DNA from: Tetmemena sp. SeJ-2015
Lineage: Eukaryota > Ciliophora > Spirotrichea > Sporadotrichida > Oxytrichidae
Direction of reading: 5' to 3'
Length of the DNA: 64,000 nucleotides
Assembly (NCBI GenBank): GCA_027382625.1
Contig: JAJKFJ010022319.1
Location: 1 to 64,000, forward strand
Below the pieces are notes generated by a model. It searched no databases. It was not told the DNA's origin and worked only from the letters and a program-made list of their open reading frames with translations. Positions 22,302 to 34,051 of this stretch are shown in pieces (positions within the stretch are counted from its first letter, which is position 1; the number at the start of each line of letters is the position of its first letter). Both the position numbers and the translations under genes were made by a program.

Positions 22302-23066
22302 TATAGCTGAGAATTTAATAAAAAAGAGAATTAAATTAGATATTAATTTAAAATGGAATAAATCAGCGACAGTAGAAGTGTGTCCAATTAAGATAATTAT
22401 AGGGTGAATATGAATACATGAAAGAGGGTAAGCAAAACCTAATCAAGATAGAGAACCGGAGAAAAGTGATATATATTAAATTAGAGATAGTTTAAAAGCA
22501 CTATGTTTTTTAAATTTAATGAGGGAGTCAGCTAAAGAACATCTCTAGTTTCCATTTATAACTCCATCTGTATCGTTTTCCATTTTTAGTGTCTGCACTT
22601 TGAGTAGTTGTTTTAGTAGGGTGAGGGTAGACTCCTTTTGGATGTTGTAGTCAGAGAGGGTTCTACTTGTCCTTGTTGAAGATCTTGGATGTTGTTCAAA
22701 AGTACGCAAGTGGAAGCATGCATTTGTATTTCTTTGAGCTTACCTGCGAAGATGAGTCTCTGTTGATCGGGAGGGATACCCTGATTACTCTAGGTGCTTG
22801 CCTCCTCAGTTGTTACCCTCAAGTTTTAGAGGTTGAGTTTGTAGTTGTTGATGTAGTAGTGGTTGTTGTAGGAAGAATGTGTGAGTCATATCCGCTACTG
22901 AGAGGTGCTACGAAGATGATTAAACAAGAAACTCATATTAATTTTTAATAAGCTATCGAACTAGCTGCAGATTGGGGGGTGAATCTACGTTTTAAACTGC
23001 CGCCATTTTGCAACTCTCCATTTATTATTTTAACCAACCACCGATTTTAATTAAAATTCCAACTAT
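22302..23066 (+). mobile_element. MITE family copy 4, split by an insert
   Basis: 5' end at 22302-22400 (TATAGCTGAGAATTTAATAA) and 3' end at about 22880-23066 (TTAATTAAAATTCCAACTATA) flank roughly 480 bp that is absent from the other copies. The insert contains the ubiquitin-like fragment. Confidence 0.7.
22440..22870 (-). pseudogene. Ubiquitin-like fragment inside a MITE
   Basis: The minus strand encodes QGIPPDQQRLIFAGK (22739-22783), equal to ubiquitin residues around 34-48, and RTLSDYNIQKESTL (22619-22666), equal to residues around 54-67. In ubiquitin these are five residues apart (QLEDG); here 74 bp of unrelated sequence lies between them, changing frame. The upstream part (EASTQSNQ where KAKIQDKE is expected) is degraded and the first 25 residues are not recognisable. 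The C-terminal RLRGG is missing; the frame runs on into unrelated residues. It is a pseudogene or captured gene fragment; an intact gene interrupted by an IES is less likely because both ends are eroded. Confidence 0.7.
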
Positions 23067-23069
23067 AGT

Positions 23070-23840
23070 ATGATTGTTTCTTCCAGATTCCTTCATCCTA
23101 ATAAGATTTCTTGTCTCAGCCACTCTTGTAAATAATGGGTTGATTGTGTCCCCAGATGTGCTATATCGAATCAAACTCGTCTTTATTTATGAATTAATAA
23201 TATTAATCTTTAATTCCTTTTTAATTCTTAATAGTGTATATCCTTTACTTATAAAGCTAACGGATTCTTTCTTCTAACCCTTAGTATCTGAGGTTTTAAA
23301 TTTTGAATAATTAATCTTTTAAAATGTATTGCAAAAACAAATTCATCATTGATTTCTCAACAAAATTACAACTTATAGGAATCGATAGAGAAAATCACTA
23401 GTTATAACTCTAACTTATCATTTCAATGCTTTAGTTCTCAAATTTTTTATTAGGAGAATAAAAGTCGTTTTGAAAGAAATAATATTAATTTGTTTATAAT
23501 TTAAATATACTGCAAATTAAACATAGCTATTAGATCAATTGAAAGATCTATTTAAGGAGGTTAAGAAGGAAAAGTAGGATTCTTTTTGCTATGTAATTTG
23601 AATTTTTGAGTAGAGGCCTCTTGACTTCCATGACTTTCTATCATTTCAAGATCGACTTAGGCCATGATGAACTCCGCTTTAGTTAGTTTCATTGGTTAAA
23701 ACATATCATCATTTCCAGGGCTTGATATTGCTAGTACCTCTTAAATATTTCCATCTTCTCCTTCTTCAAACACTTGAATTGCACTTGATAGTTGCTTTAT
23801 TCTCTCCTCTTTTAATGTTACTCTTAATTAAAACCTTATC
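23070..23840 (-). CDS. MDS-like coding pieces, unknown protein
   Basis: About 23830-23440 on the minus strand is open for over 120 codons: EERIKQLSSAIQVFEEGED, SSPGNDDMFQPMKLTKAEF, MAQVDLEMIESHGSQEAS, then a hydrophobic end and TGA. About 23190-23060 reads LIRYSTSGDTINPLFTR and VAETRNLIRMKESGRNNH. Both use TAA/TAG for Gln. The second piece overlaps the 3' edge of MITE copy 4 only marginally. No domain recognised. Likely two segments of one gene separated by AT-rich DNA. Confidence 0.5.
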
Positions 23841-24329
23841 TAAAATATTAATTCTTAAGTTTAAAATAGTTGTTATTTTATAAAATGCAACAAAAGCAAT
23901 TTAATTTCTTAATGAATAATATTATTATACAACATAAACATAAACTTAGGATAGAATAAAGCATAAATATTTTTACTTATAAAACTTATTTTAATTAAGT
24001 TAGGTAATTACTCAATTGCAAATAAAGTATTTAATAGATCATTTAAGTGATAGAAAATTTTCTCTTAAATATAAAAACTTTAACAATTGCATTATGAATA
24101 ATTTAATAGCAAACTTGTACAGAGTTGATTAATTTAACCTTAAAAAGGTGTCTTTGCTTGATTTTCAACATTGAAAATTACTCTTGAATTATAAATTAAT
24201 ATATTTTTATAGAAGAACTAATCGCCTAATAGCTTGCGATCTTTGTGAATTAGGTAGATTGCAAAAAAGTTAATGAATAGTGCTTGCAGATTTAAAACTA
24301 GAAAGGAAAGAATAGAGAAGTCTGGGAGG

Positions 24330-24600
24330 AAGTGAAAATCAACTCCATCTTTGTTTTAAAATGTTTTTGGAATTAATTAAATTTAATTATTCTAAGTGAC
24401 TGCCACCTTTAATTAAAAAGTGGTTGATTAATATTTAAGACATTGGAGTGGCTGGCGATTAAATTTTAATGTGATCAGGGGTTGAGTGAATAGCTGATTT
24501 AATTAAGATTTCGCTTACTCGTCTTCTGGCACTAGTGCTGTACTTCTACTACTCCCCCCTCATAAAACCAGTCAGCGAAATATTCTTGAACTTGAATTAA
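24330..24600 (+). repeat. Dispersed repeat, copy 1
   Basis: Matches the reverse complement of 37085-37345: shared blocks include ACTCCAT, ATTATTCTAA, GTGGTTGATTAATATTTAAG/ATTAAGACATTGGA and TTTCGCTTACTCGTC-like ends. About 270 bp, non-coding, with short GAG/CTC runs at one end. Confidence 0.55.
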
Positions 24601-25269
24601 GTTATTCTACTTCCGCAATTAACTTCCATCTTGAGCTATAAGGAAAATAGCACTTCTGCTAGATATATTTCACTACTGGTCTTAAAATCAAATATATTTT
24701 AGATAAAAAACAATAAAATAATAAAATTTAAATTCTGTTAGCTAAACTTAGAGATTAGTTTTATATATGGTAAGAATGCTATGATGATTATAATATTTTT
24801 GACAGCTAATGGATTCTTTCCACAATTACATTTTAATAACACCCCCCCCCACTATGAATAGTTTTCAATCGAGATTAATCATTTTATAATTAAAATATTT
24901 AAAAATTCTATTATTTATAATAGTTGAAAATTATTTAGTGATGTAGAAAATTTATTAAAAGGAGATTTTAATAAACTCGTAAATTTTATTTTTAAAAAAA
25001 ACCCCAAAAAAATAAATCATAATTTTATTTTGAGTGTATGATTGACTTCGTCTTTTCTCTTAATTTTAATAATTTTTAAGGAGATATTTAAATGTATTAT
25101 TGCAATAATTGCTATTCAAGCTTTTGTCTTTAATTTAAGTAATCTCTTAGCCTGTCATGCTATTTTTCTAAGTTTTAATTTATGAAGAAACAAATACTTT
25201 AATATGTAGCATTAATTAAAAATTCAGATAAAGAGAGATCATTAAAGAATTAAATTAAATTAAAGAATT

Positions 25270-25965
25270 AAACTAAATTAAAAATAAAGAGCCTGCTTCC
25301 GCAAAATTAGGCTTGAAGCAAGACTAGGAAGCTCACAGGCCAGTAATAAGTGTCTAGAGGTCCAAAGTCCCTCTGATTTTTATAATAAGGTAATTCGCAG
25401 TATGTGAAGAAGAATATTTAATTGATGAGTGAGAGGACTATAATGAGTCCGAAACTAAAAAATACAAATAAAATCTCCAAATTAATTCCTTAAAACCAAA
25501 GACTAATGATGCACTCTTCAAGGAAAAGAAGGGGTGACAAAGAGCAATAATCATTTTTAAAATCTTTATGTGAAATCACTAGGGAGATGTTAAGTATTCT
25601 GTTGGCTACTTATTTGGCGAAACTTGAAGGTATCACCTAACAACTTAAAGTTGTCTCTAGAATGAAGTTGCTAGGCCTAGATTATTATATTTTCCTCCAA
25701 CTAATCTCACAAATACTGTGTTGGTAAGTTTTTTATTTAAATAAATTTTTGCTGATTAGATTAGAAAATTTGGAGCTCACAGAAGTTGCCTGCTGTGGTT
25801 GGGGATATTTGCTGACTTATATTAAACTGTTCTAATAGATAGACTGCTCGTCACATCTGACTTAAATCTTCGACTTAATAAATGTATACAGGTTTTAAAT
25901 ATGTGTTATTATTTATTCCTTAAGAGTTGCACCTTTAATGCGCGGTATATTCTAAAAGATTTTCT
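25270..25965 (+). CDS. MDS-like coding pieces, helical protein, unknown
   Basis: Plus strand. EEEYLIDE, then EDYNESETKKYKQNLQ and INSLKPKTNDALFKEKK; after one frame change RGDKEQQSFLKSLCEI, TREMLSILLATYLAKLEG, MKLLGLDYYIFLQLISQI and ENLELTEVACCGWGYLL. A GTAAG...TTAG stretch near 25725-25760 could be a 36-nt intron, although it is open if read through. The second half looks like amphipathic or membrane-associated helices. No family recognised. Confidence 0.45.
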
Positions 25966-26099
25966 TTTATATTCAAATTTAAACTCATAAAAGGTCAATT
26001 AAAAATTATCTACCTATAAATTTTTACAAATAAAGAAATTTAAATAAGTAAATTATAGTCAGCAGCAATTATTTGATTGTGATTAAAATAATTTAGAAT

Positions 26100-26530
26100 A
26101 ATTTATAAAAGATCAATATCTCTTCAGAGAAATGATGGTAAGTTAATTTTTATGGTAATAATTAGTATTTTTTTATAATTCTAAGCTGTGTCTGAGTACT
26201 TCTCCTCCAATCTGATCTATTTGGTGTTCCTCTGATGCATTTAAAAATAAGCATTAAAAGCGTCATCTTCTCTGTCAAGATCATCTTCAATTTCTTCATC
26301 ATCTCCATTAAGTTTTCTAGGAATTTGATTTTTAAGATTCTATTCAATTTCTTTGAATTTGTTAATCATTTCTAATTTTGATGCTGATTTGGATTAAGGG
26401 GATTATTACTCCACAATCTTGGATGGCTGCTAGGGGGAGTGATTTATTTTGAGATACTTATTGAATTTATAGCTAAACTCCAAATCAATTTCTTATTCTG
26501 CCTTTCTTAAATCTTCTAGAAACAGATATC
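26100..26530 (-). CDS. MDS-like coding piece, acidic/Gln-rich protein
   Basis: The minus strand is open for about 135 codons: RKAEQEIDLEFSYKFNKYL, QPSKIVEQQSPQSKSASKLE, then the acidic NGDDEEIEDDLDREDDAF and QRNTKQIRLEEKYSDTAQ, ending at TGA near 26100. At least ten TAA/TAG codons are read as Gln. The 5' end is undefined; a possible 3' splice site or MDS edge lies near 26515. No domain. Confidence 0.55.
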
Positions 26531-27279
26531 ACTCAATTTAAGCAATAATAAGTTTAATTAACTAAATAGTTAAAATAAACATAATAAAAATTAAAAAGAT
26601 GAAAAAAGTTAATTTTATTGAAGTTTTATCTAAAAAGAATATTAATATGTCTTATTCTTGTCATAAATAATTCAATTATTTATGTTCTAAACTTTTAATA
26701 TAAAGGCATTGATATTTCATTTTAAACTGCATGCCTCCAAATATAATTTAACAATTTATTCTGTGAAAATTTAAAAAATAATGATTATAGAATTTTAATT
26801 TAAGCTAATTAAAGTTTATAATTTAATTAAAATTGATGGTTGGTTAAAATAATAATTAAGAGGCTACAAAATAAGAGCAGTATAATTTAATTGATTGATG
26901 TCTTTAGGTTTTTGTTTATAAATGTTGATTTATAATTTTAAGTTACAATCAGGTTTTTAGAAAGTAAAATTGGAAGAGAGTTGCAAGTGACGGTGAGATT
27001 TCCATTTTAAAGTATATCCTGACATTTCCTTAAAATGTGAGATTAATGCTTGTGAAGTGTTGCTATATATAATTTTATATTCTCTTTAAGAATCACCCAT
27101 TTATAAGATTTGTAATTTAAATTTTGGGTAATAACTTTAATATGTAAAATATATTATTAAAAATGAGAATGAAATGAATTTGAATGAAAAATAAATAACT
27201 ATTTAAATGGTAGGCAAATTTGAACTCTGTGTATATTTATTTATAATTGTTATATGCTTTATTTAAAGTTAAAGGACTC

Positions 27280-27500
27280 TTATTTATGTTTGTTCTTCAT
27301 CACTTTGACTCCTACTAAGAATATGCCTCTATGAAATTCTCTTGATTTTAAAGGTCTCACTAAAAGGAGTCTATTAGCAAATTCATAATTACTGATAAAT
27401 GGTTTAATTAAAGCTAATACTAAAAAACAAGCAGTGCAATTCCACAACTTCATTCCAAAAGATAAAATTAAAAATAAAATACATCTTATAACCATACCGT
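27280..27500 (-). CDS. Possible coding piece with hydrophobic segment
   Basis: The minus strand reads a hydrophobic stretch (VIRCILFLILSFGMKLW) and then NRLLLVRPLKSREFHRG. It stays open downstream when TAA is read as Gln. It may be a membrane-protein MDS. Weak. Confidence 0.25.
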
Positions 27501-27639
27501 AAAACTGATTTTACAAAATAATTACAAAATTTCAGAGCTCGTTCAAAATATTTTATTATATTAAATATAAATCAATAATAATTTGTAAATTATTCTGATA
27601 TAAATATTATATTGTACCCCCCAGAATTAAGAAAGCAAA

Positions 27640-27935
27640 TTTCCTTTTTCTTAGCAAGTTTAGACCTGGAGATTGATGGTAGAGAGCTTTTGTTTTTAAA
27701 AGTTTATTAGATTATCTGAATAGAACTGAATATACTCTTTCGATATAGACATTGTCTCTAAAGCTAAGAATAGTTTACCTCTAAAAACATCGTTCTGCTC
27801 TTGAAGTCAAGTAGAGTCTTTCTGGTATCTACTCTATTAGAAAGAACTAAGGAGGCTGATATATATATCTTTATTATAAAAGACATTTCTAAACTAAATA
27901 AGCAAATACAAGCTTAAAATTTAAATTGCTTGTAT
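27640..27935 (+). other. Possible coding piece, weak
   Basis: The plus strand reads SKNIVLLLKSSRVFLVSTL and ERTKEADIYIFIIKDISKL. No TGA for about 75 codons. No domain; may be chance. Confidence 0.2.
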
Positions 27936-28557
27936 TTATAGTAACATTTGTAGAATAGGAGCCTTTTGAAAATTATAGATGTCTAATTATGGCTTTGGCT
28001 AAGCATTTGTAATATAATTGAATCAATATATAATTTGCACATGACGTCTAAATTTAAAAATGATAGACCAACATCTACTTTTTTGGAACCAAAACTATAC
28101 CCATAGTCCACTGCTTGTTATCTGGCGTCTTTCTCAAGTAAAGGAGTCCAATCCATAGGATTAACAAATTTAAACTGCTACTGCTCGGATTATGATTAAG
28201 TTTCAGAATTATCTTACCCTCTTAATCTGAATTAATTAGTAGTTTAAGTGATTTCTGAGTAATATAGCTAAATTCTTTTTAATTTTTTCTACATTATTTA
28301 AAATATTTTAAGGAAGGAACGAAATAATCCTTTATCTAAAATAAAATATTATAATTTTTTAGAATCATATGATAAACTTAGCTAAAGTTTGCTAATTTTT
28401 GATTAAAAAGTTTCTGATATAAATATCATAAAAATTAAACTAATAAAAAGATTTTAGAAAGATAAGAAAGGATTTAATGATCTTTAATCGCTTTCCGAAG
28501 ATATTTGATATCTTACTAAAATAATATATTATAATGATAGCCTGTATTTTTAATTAA

Positions 28558-28975
28558 TATAGCTAAAAATTTAATGGAAAATGAAATTAATTTTTATATT
28601 AAATTAAAATGGATTTTATTAATGACTGTTGAAGTATCTCAGATTTAAATAATAATTGCACCATTCGATTCAGCATGAAATTCTCAGAATTTTATATCCT
28701 TGCATCTTTTGTGTTGGAGCACTCAGTAAAGAGTTATAAGCGACACAACTTTAATAAAAGCCAAGTATTGTGATGACCTTAAACTGTTCTAATCATATCT
28801 CGATGCTGAGAGGGGCTGTGAAGATGATTAAAGAAGAAACTCATATTATTTTTCGATAAGATATCGACCAAGCTGCAGATCAGGGGGTGTTTGAGCGATT
28901 TTAACTGTCACCAAGTTGCAAGTCTTCATTTATTATTTTAACAAATCTTCGATTTTAATTAAAATTTCTACTATA
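28558..28975 (+). mobile_element. MITE family copy 5, full length
   Basis: Starts TATAGCTAAAAATTTAATGG and ends TTAATTAAAATTTCTACTATA, 418 bp, colinear with 3709-4121 throughout. No ORF of its own. Confidence 0.75.
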
Positions 28976-29599
28976 AATTGAATAGTTCTTGGAAGAGTCT
29001 TCTTTAATACTTAAATTAGAGCTCTCTAGATTCATATTTATTTTTCTTGTAGCTTGAAAAAGCTAGCTTTAGTTGATAGAGTCCTATCTTTGAGAAGAGG
29101 GTCTGCTATTCTTACTGTGATATTGATTACAATTAATTATATTTTTTTAAAAAATATAAAGACATCAATCTTTAATTTTATGATCATTTAACATATAACA
29201 CTAAGACATTGCATTTTAGCTTTTATAAATAAGTACTCGAGAAACCAAAAAGGTTAAAATTTCTTAATATAATATTTTATCACCAGAAATTCTGAATCAT
29301 ACTCTTAAATCACTATTGTCATAAAAGCTCTCTTTCTCTAAAAGTTCATGGTGATTTAGCTGCGCCTTATCAAATATTTTTATTGCAGTTTTGATAGTAT
29401 CTAATTTTGCAACTTAAAATTTAAATGCCTATCATCATTTTGTTAATAAATTTGAGCAATAATCAAATTAATTAATTAACTAAAATAATAATTTATTGAT
29501 ATTCTTTAAGATATGATTATTATAAAATTAATTACAGGATGAATACGAATGGAGAGTCTGAGGTAAGGGATATTTGGATTAAATTAAATAGTTTACTTT

Positions 29600-29690
29600 G
29601 ATTTGAGTCCTGATGTTCAGATGGTTAACGCCTATATGAGTAATTTTTTTTCCAGGTTCAAATCCTTCATATAAAACTTTTTTTAATATT
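29600..29690 (+). pseudogene. tRNA-like sequence with A- and B-box, degenerate
   Basis: TTCAGATGGTTAACGCC (near 29616-29632) resembles a D-arm/A-box and CCAGGTTCAAATCC (29652-29665) a T-arm/B-box, followed by a seven-T run near 29679. The acceptor and T stems do not pair well and no sound anticodon arm can be drawn, so this is a tRNA pseudogene or the head of a tRNA-derived SINE rather than a working tRNA. Confidence 0.3.
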
Positions 29691-29930
29691 TTTCCGGGAC
29701 CAATATTTATAATAAATAGCAATAACAAAAGCAATATTAGAAATAATTGAAAAAATTGGGTGAAATGATGAAAATTTATTATAAAGAAATTTAAAAAAGA
29801 GGTAATTTAAAAATAAATTAAATTTTTAAAAATTGGGGGCTTTGGAAAAGAAAAGAAAATTTTTTTTAAAAAATTTTTTTAAAGAAGAAAAAAATTTTTA
29901 ATACAAAAAATTCTTCTTTTTACAATTCGT
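29690..29930. other. Homopolymer-rich, probably low-quality sequence
   Basis: Unusually long A and T runs and a GGGGG block in AT-rich context; similar to 30.76-31.09 kb. More likely consensus error in hard-to-sequence AT-rich DNA than real structure. Confidence 0.5.
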
Positions 29931-29963
29931 CAAATTCAAAATTACCAATTTAACTTTTAAAAT

Positions 29964-30486
29964 TTTTCCACCAATGCTGTGTTCCTTCTTCTATTTAGTA
30001 TTGCCTTTCCCTTGATTTTCACTTTCATTTCTACTCTCTTTTCTTCTTAAATGAAATTCCTTAATCACCAACTTAATCATGCTACTATTACAATTAAAAT
30101 TCTTAATTCAGACATTAACAATTCTTAATTCGAGAATATTAATTCTTAATTAAAATAATTAAGACTTTTAATAATTTTTATCGCAAACTTAATTAGCTGC
30201 GAATTAAGAACTAATCTAGAGATAATTTATATTTCAATAATTTTAATTATTTTTCAACCAAGCTTAATTAGCTAATGGAAAGTCTTGATTATCGAATCAA
30301 GATTGTGGAATTAAGAATTCTTAAATGTCTGCATTAGAGTTTTAATTGATTTAATTGAAATAACAGCAATGATAAGTTACTGATTAATAAGCACATTTAA
30401 GAAGAATAAAGAGTAGAAACAAAAGAGAAAATCAAGGAGGGAAAGCCAAAAAAAGGAGAAGAGCTCTGCAGTGGTGGAATATTTTT
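29964..30486. mobile_element. Fold-back element with about 165-bp terminal inverted repeats
   Basis: 29964-30130 matches the reverse complement of 30310-30486. Ends are TTTTTCCACCA at the left and TGGTGGAATATTTTT at the right. Shared inner blocks include CCCTTGATTTT, TTTCTACTCT and TTCTTCTTAAATG. The central 180 bp is AT-rich with TTAATTAA-type runs. No coding capacity. Confidence 0.65.
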
Positions 30487-31339
30487 TCTCGGTCGAATGT
30501 GATCAAGGTCTTAAAAATAGATAAAGATGATGAGGACGATGAAGATCTAGAGAAACCATATTTAAAATTCTCATAAATTAAGACATTAAATTAATCAAAG
30601 GCATCAAGACACCTTATTACTCATTTTTATCACTAATATATTTTTTCTCGATTTAAAATTTATAATTATCTGTTCTACCGGAGTATTTATGATGAGTGAG
30701 GCATTATCGTTTTTTATTTTTTGGCCTCAATTCAAGCAAATCTAAAATACTAAGAGCTTCAAATTATAAATTTTTTTTTATTTTTTTACCCGGTTTTGTA
30801 TTTAAAAAGTTTTTAAAAACAGAAAAAAATTTAAAAAATTAACTAAAATTTAATTTAATCTATTAATAGTTTATTTAAATTTTCTTGATTTTTTATTTTT
30901 CTCTCATAATTTTTGCATTAATTTTAAAACTAAAATTAAGGGTACTCAGAATTATATTGATATGATGAGCTCAGAGGATGGATTATATATAATTCTTTCA
31001 TTTTTCGCCGATTTTTTTCTTTAAAATAAATTTAAAATAAAAGGAAATTAAAATAAAATTTAAGATAAAAAAAATTTTTTTTTGTTAAATTTTTACCTAT
31101 CTAGGGCAGCTTTTCAGCACTGGATTTGTTTTTATCATTAGATCTATTTTTATCATTAGATTTATTTTTATCGTTTGATTTATTCTTTTCATTTGATTTT
31201 TGAATTCTATTTTAAAACTTATTAAATTTAAATATTAATAAATGTTAAATATCTTTTTGGAGTGCTCATGTTGTAATACAATTGACTTCCTCTATAATGA
31301 TAATAAACAAATTCAACTAAGACATAAAAATTTCATAAT

Positions 31340-32450
31340 AAAATATTGTTAAAAAAAATATAAGGAGTCAAAATGAAGATAATAGCAAAATTAAGTAGAT
31401 ATAGCCCTAGAATAGAAAGTATTAAATGATATATTATAGGTATAAAATTAAAAACAGTTTTTTATAAATGAATATATTTGACCTATCCAGCATAAATTTA
31501 ATGGGCATATTAAATTAACTTGTAAAAATATGGCTAATACCGATTTAATACTTAAGCAAAGTATCTTTATTTTTTCATTTATATATCAAGATCAGGGGAG
31601 TATCTAGTGTTAAAAATTAAGTTTATTAATTTAAAACTCCCTGCTTCCAGATTTACTTTATCTATTTAGTCGATCTCTAGGCCTGTTTGTGACAGAAACT
31701 TATGATTTCTTTTTTAAGTCTAATGCTTCATTTAAATTATAATAAAATATTTGAGTTTTTGATGTCGATTCTTTATTTTTCTTAGCTTGACCTCTTTCTT
31801 TTTTGTTGTGAAACGGCACTTTTAATTCTTTGTTGGGGAGGCTTTCCTATTTTGTCTGGAGTTTCGTATTGAATATGAAAATATGCCTAGTTTATAGCAG
31901 CATTTTGATTAATTTATTTAGTGGACTAAACTTAGCCAGGGATATTAGTAGGTAGCTATTCCTTAGGATTATTTCGGTTAAGAGAAACTACTCTTTGTTT
32001 TTAAAGGCTAGGCAAAGTGCTCTTTTCTTTAATTTGTTGAGCTTTGATGGCTTACGCTGTCAATTCTAAACTTTACTTAGTTTGTTCGTTGGTTTGTGTT
32101 CTATCGTACAAGCTCTTATTGCTCTAGCCTTTATACTTCTAGTATAAAATGAATAGTTTTATTATCAAATAATTATGTAATAAATCTAATCCATAGACTA
32201 CTATTGATTCTACTGTTATTTTGGGGGTGCCGACTTTTATATCATTTAGGGATGCTCTTTAGACTAATTAGGATTTTTAGTCCACTTTTAGAGCCCAAAC
32301 TTGCTAGCAGGAAATATTTTACCAATAACTTTCGTTCTCTCTTTTTTTTCTGCGGAGGTTTATATCTATTAGTAGCCTTTTACAATGTCACCCAGGCCAA
32401 TTTAATTTCTTCTAGCCTTCACATTAAACAATTAATTTATGGTTAATAAT
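31340..32450 (-). CDS. Long Gln/Lys-rich reading frame, unknown protein
   Basis: The minus strand reads, in the ciliate code, LGDIVKGYQQIQTSAEKKER, KIFPASKFGLQKWTKNPNQ and APPKQQQNQQQSMDQ (32430-32180); then, after AT-rich DNA that may be an IES, VKFRIDSVSHQSSTNQRKE, PLKTKSSFSQPKQSQGIATY and FTTKKKEVKLRKIKNRHQK (32090-31760); then TGLEIDQIDKVNLEAGSFK. There is no TGA for over 250 codons in the second block. TAA/TAG runs decode as poly-Gln. No start codon or domain was identified. The opposite strand looks like a hydrophobic protein, which is a mirror of the Lys/Gln-rich codons. Confidence 0.5.
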
Positions 32451-32775
32451 ATTCTTAATTCAAAATGAAATAAATTATAATTTGTGATATAATGTGATTT
32501 TACTAAAATTAATTTGAACGGCAATGATTTGGTACGATGCAAACTCTAATTCAGTATATTATCTCTTAATTTATATTATTTTCTCTAAAATTAGTATGTT
32601 ATTATTTAATCAATTTATAAACTTCATTGTCAAATAATTTATGATTAAGCATTAGAGTTGTAATTATGGCTCTAAATTATTTATTAAAGACTACTCAATA
32701 TTAGCTTTACTCAGAATCAGGCATTCAATGATTCTTATTCTTACAATCCACGATTCAGTTCACTTATTTCTCTTT

Positions 32776-33163
32776 AGCTGAGAATTAAATTAATAATTAA
32801 TTTAATAAATTATAAATGCGAGGTAGATGAAGTGTTAGATATTGGGTTGAAATTATGACCATTCGATTAAGCATTAAATTGAAAGCAACTTTGATTCTTG
32901 AAACTTCTTAGTTGGAGTTCTGTGAAAAGAGTTAACTCGGTCATAAATTTTTGAACATGGCTATTTTCTTGGTTTAGAGCTTGTGACATCAAAATATCTT
33001 CGTATTAACCTCCTTTCAGTAGAACAAACTATTCTTAAAAATTAAGGTGCTATCGAATGAGCCCCAAATTGGACTACTTAGCTCGCAATTTAACGCCATC
33101 ATTTTACAAATCTTCATTTATTATTTTAACTTAATTCCCATTTTCATTTTAATTTTAACTATA
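32776..33163 (+). mobile_element. MITE family copy 6, diverged
   Basis: Begins TTAGCTGAGAATTAAATTAA, keeps the ACCATTCGATTAAGCAT and TTCATTTATTATTTTAAC blocks, ends near TTAATTTTAACTATA. More diverged than the others and lacking the GAAGATGATTAAAGA block. Confidence 0.55.
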
Positions 33164-33529
33164 TTTCACATAATCCTATATATTCTCTATAAAAGTTTAA
33201 GAAATATTATATTTCCAACAATTACTTATTTTAAGTTCTTTTAATTTTATATTAAGTTAATATCTTTATTCGATTTGTCCTTAGTGATTATGAGTTGAAG
33301 AAAATTAAATTCCTTAAGAATAGAGCCATATGCACTTAATTAATTGAAAATATCTTAAAACACTTATTCATTTATAAAATAACAATCATTTTTAATCATT
33401 TTTGAATTTAAAAAAATATTAGAAACTAAGCTATTTAATAAAAAATTATTTAATCTTAAATATTCCTAATAAGAATTTATATAAAAATTAATAGAACCAA
33501 TTTTTAGGTTTTTTAATAAAGCTATAAAT

Positions 33530-33958
33530 TATAGAATTCCAATAAAATTAAAATCTGTGATTGATTTAAAATTATAAATGTTAAGTTGCAACTTAGTGGC
33601 TCTTGAAATCACAGATTTCTCCCTCCTAAACTGCAGCTTATTCGATAGCTTGTCAAAAATTAATATGAGTTTCTTCTTTAATCATAGTCTCAGCTCCTCT
33701 CAGCAGTGAGATATGTCGCACGCACTCATCGTCTTCCATTTCACTGCCATTAAAACTTGTGTCGCATATATATTTGTAATGAGCTATCCCACAAAAAAGT
33801 TACAGGGATAAAAAGTTCTTAGAATTTCATGCTTAATCGAATAGTTTAATAATTATTCAAATATAAGATACTTCAACAGCCGCGATTTTATTCCATTTTA
33901 AATTTATATTCATTGAATTCTCTTTTTTTATTAATTTTTTTAATTAAATTCTCACTTA
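33530..33958 (-). mobile_element. MITE family copy 7
   Basis: Inverted copy starting TATAGAATTCCAATAAAATT; shares TTGCAACTT, CTGCAGCTTATTCGATAGC and AATATGAGTTTCTTC. It ends about 95 bp downstream of the 3' end of the SAM-like gene. Confidence 0.7.
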
Positions 33959-34051
33959 TTAATTTTATTTTACTTCACTTTATATAAATTTTATAGATAA
34001 TAAATAATGAGGAAAAATTAGTTTTTATAATTATTTATTAACAAAAAGGTA

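Noticed and set aside
24985..25010. AAACCCCAAAAAA resembling a C4A4 telomere repeat.
   Set aside because: A single imperfect unit in a homopolymer-rich stretch; no array and no link to the TBE ends.
31560..32450. Hydrophobic, Phe/Leu-rich frames on the plus strand suggesting a mitochondrial insertion.
   Set aside because: The minus strand reads as a typical Lys/Gln-rich ciliate protein without TGA for hundreds of codons; the hydrophobic reading is its mirror image and contains TAA/TAG stops.
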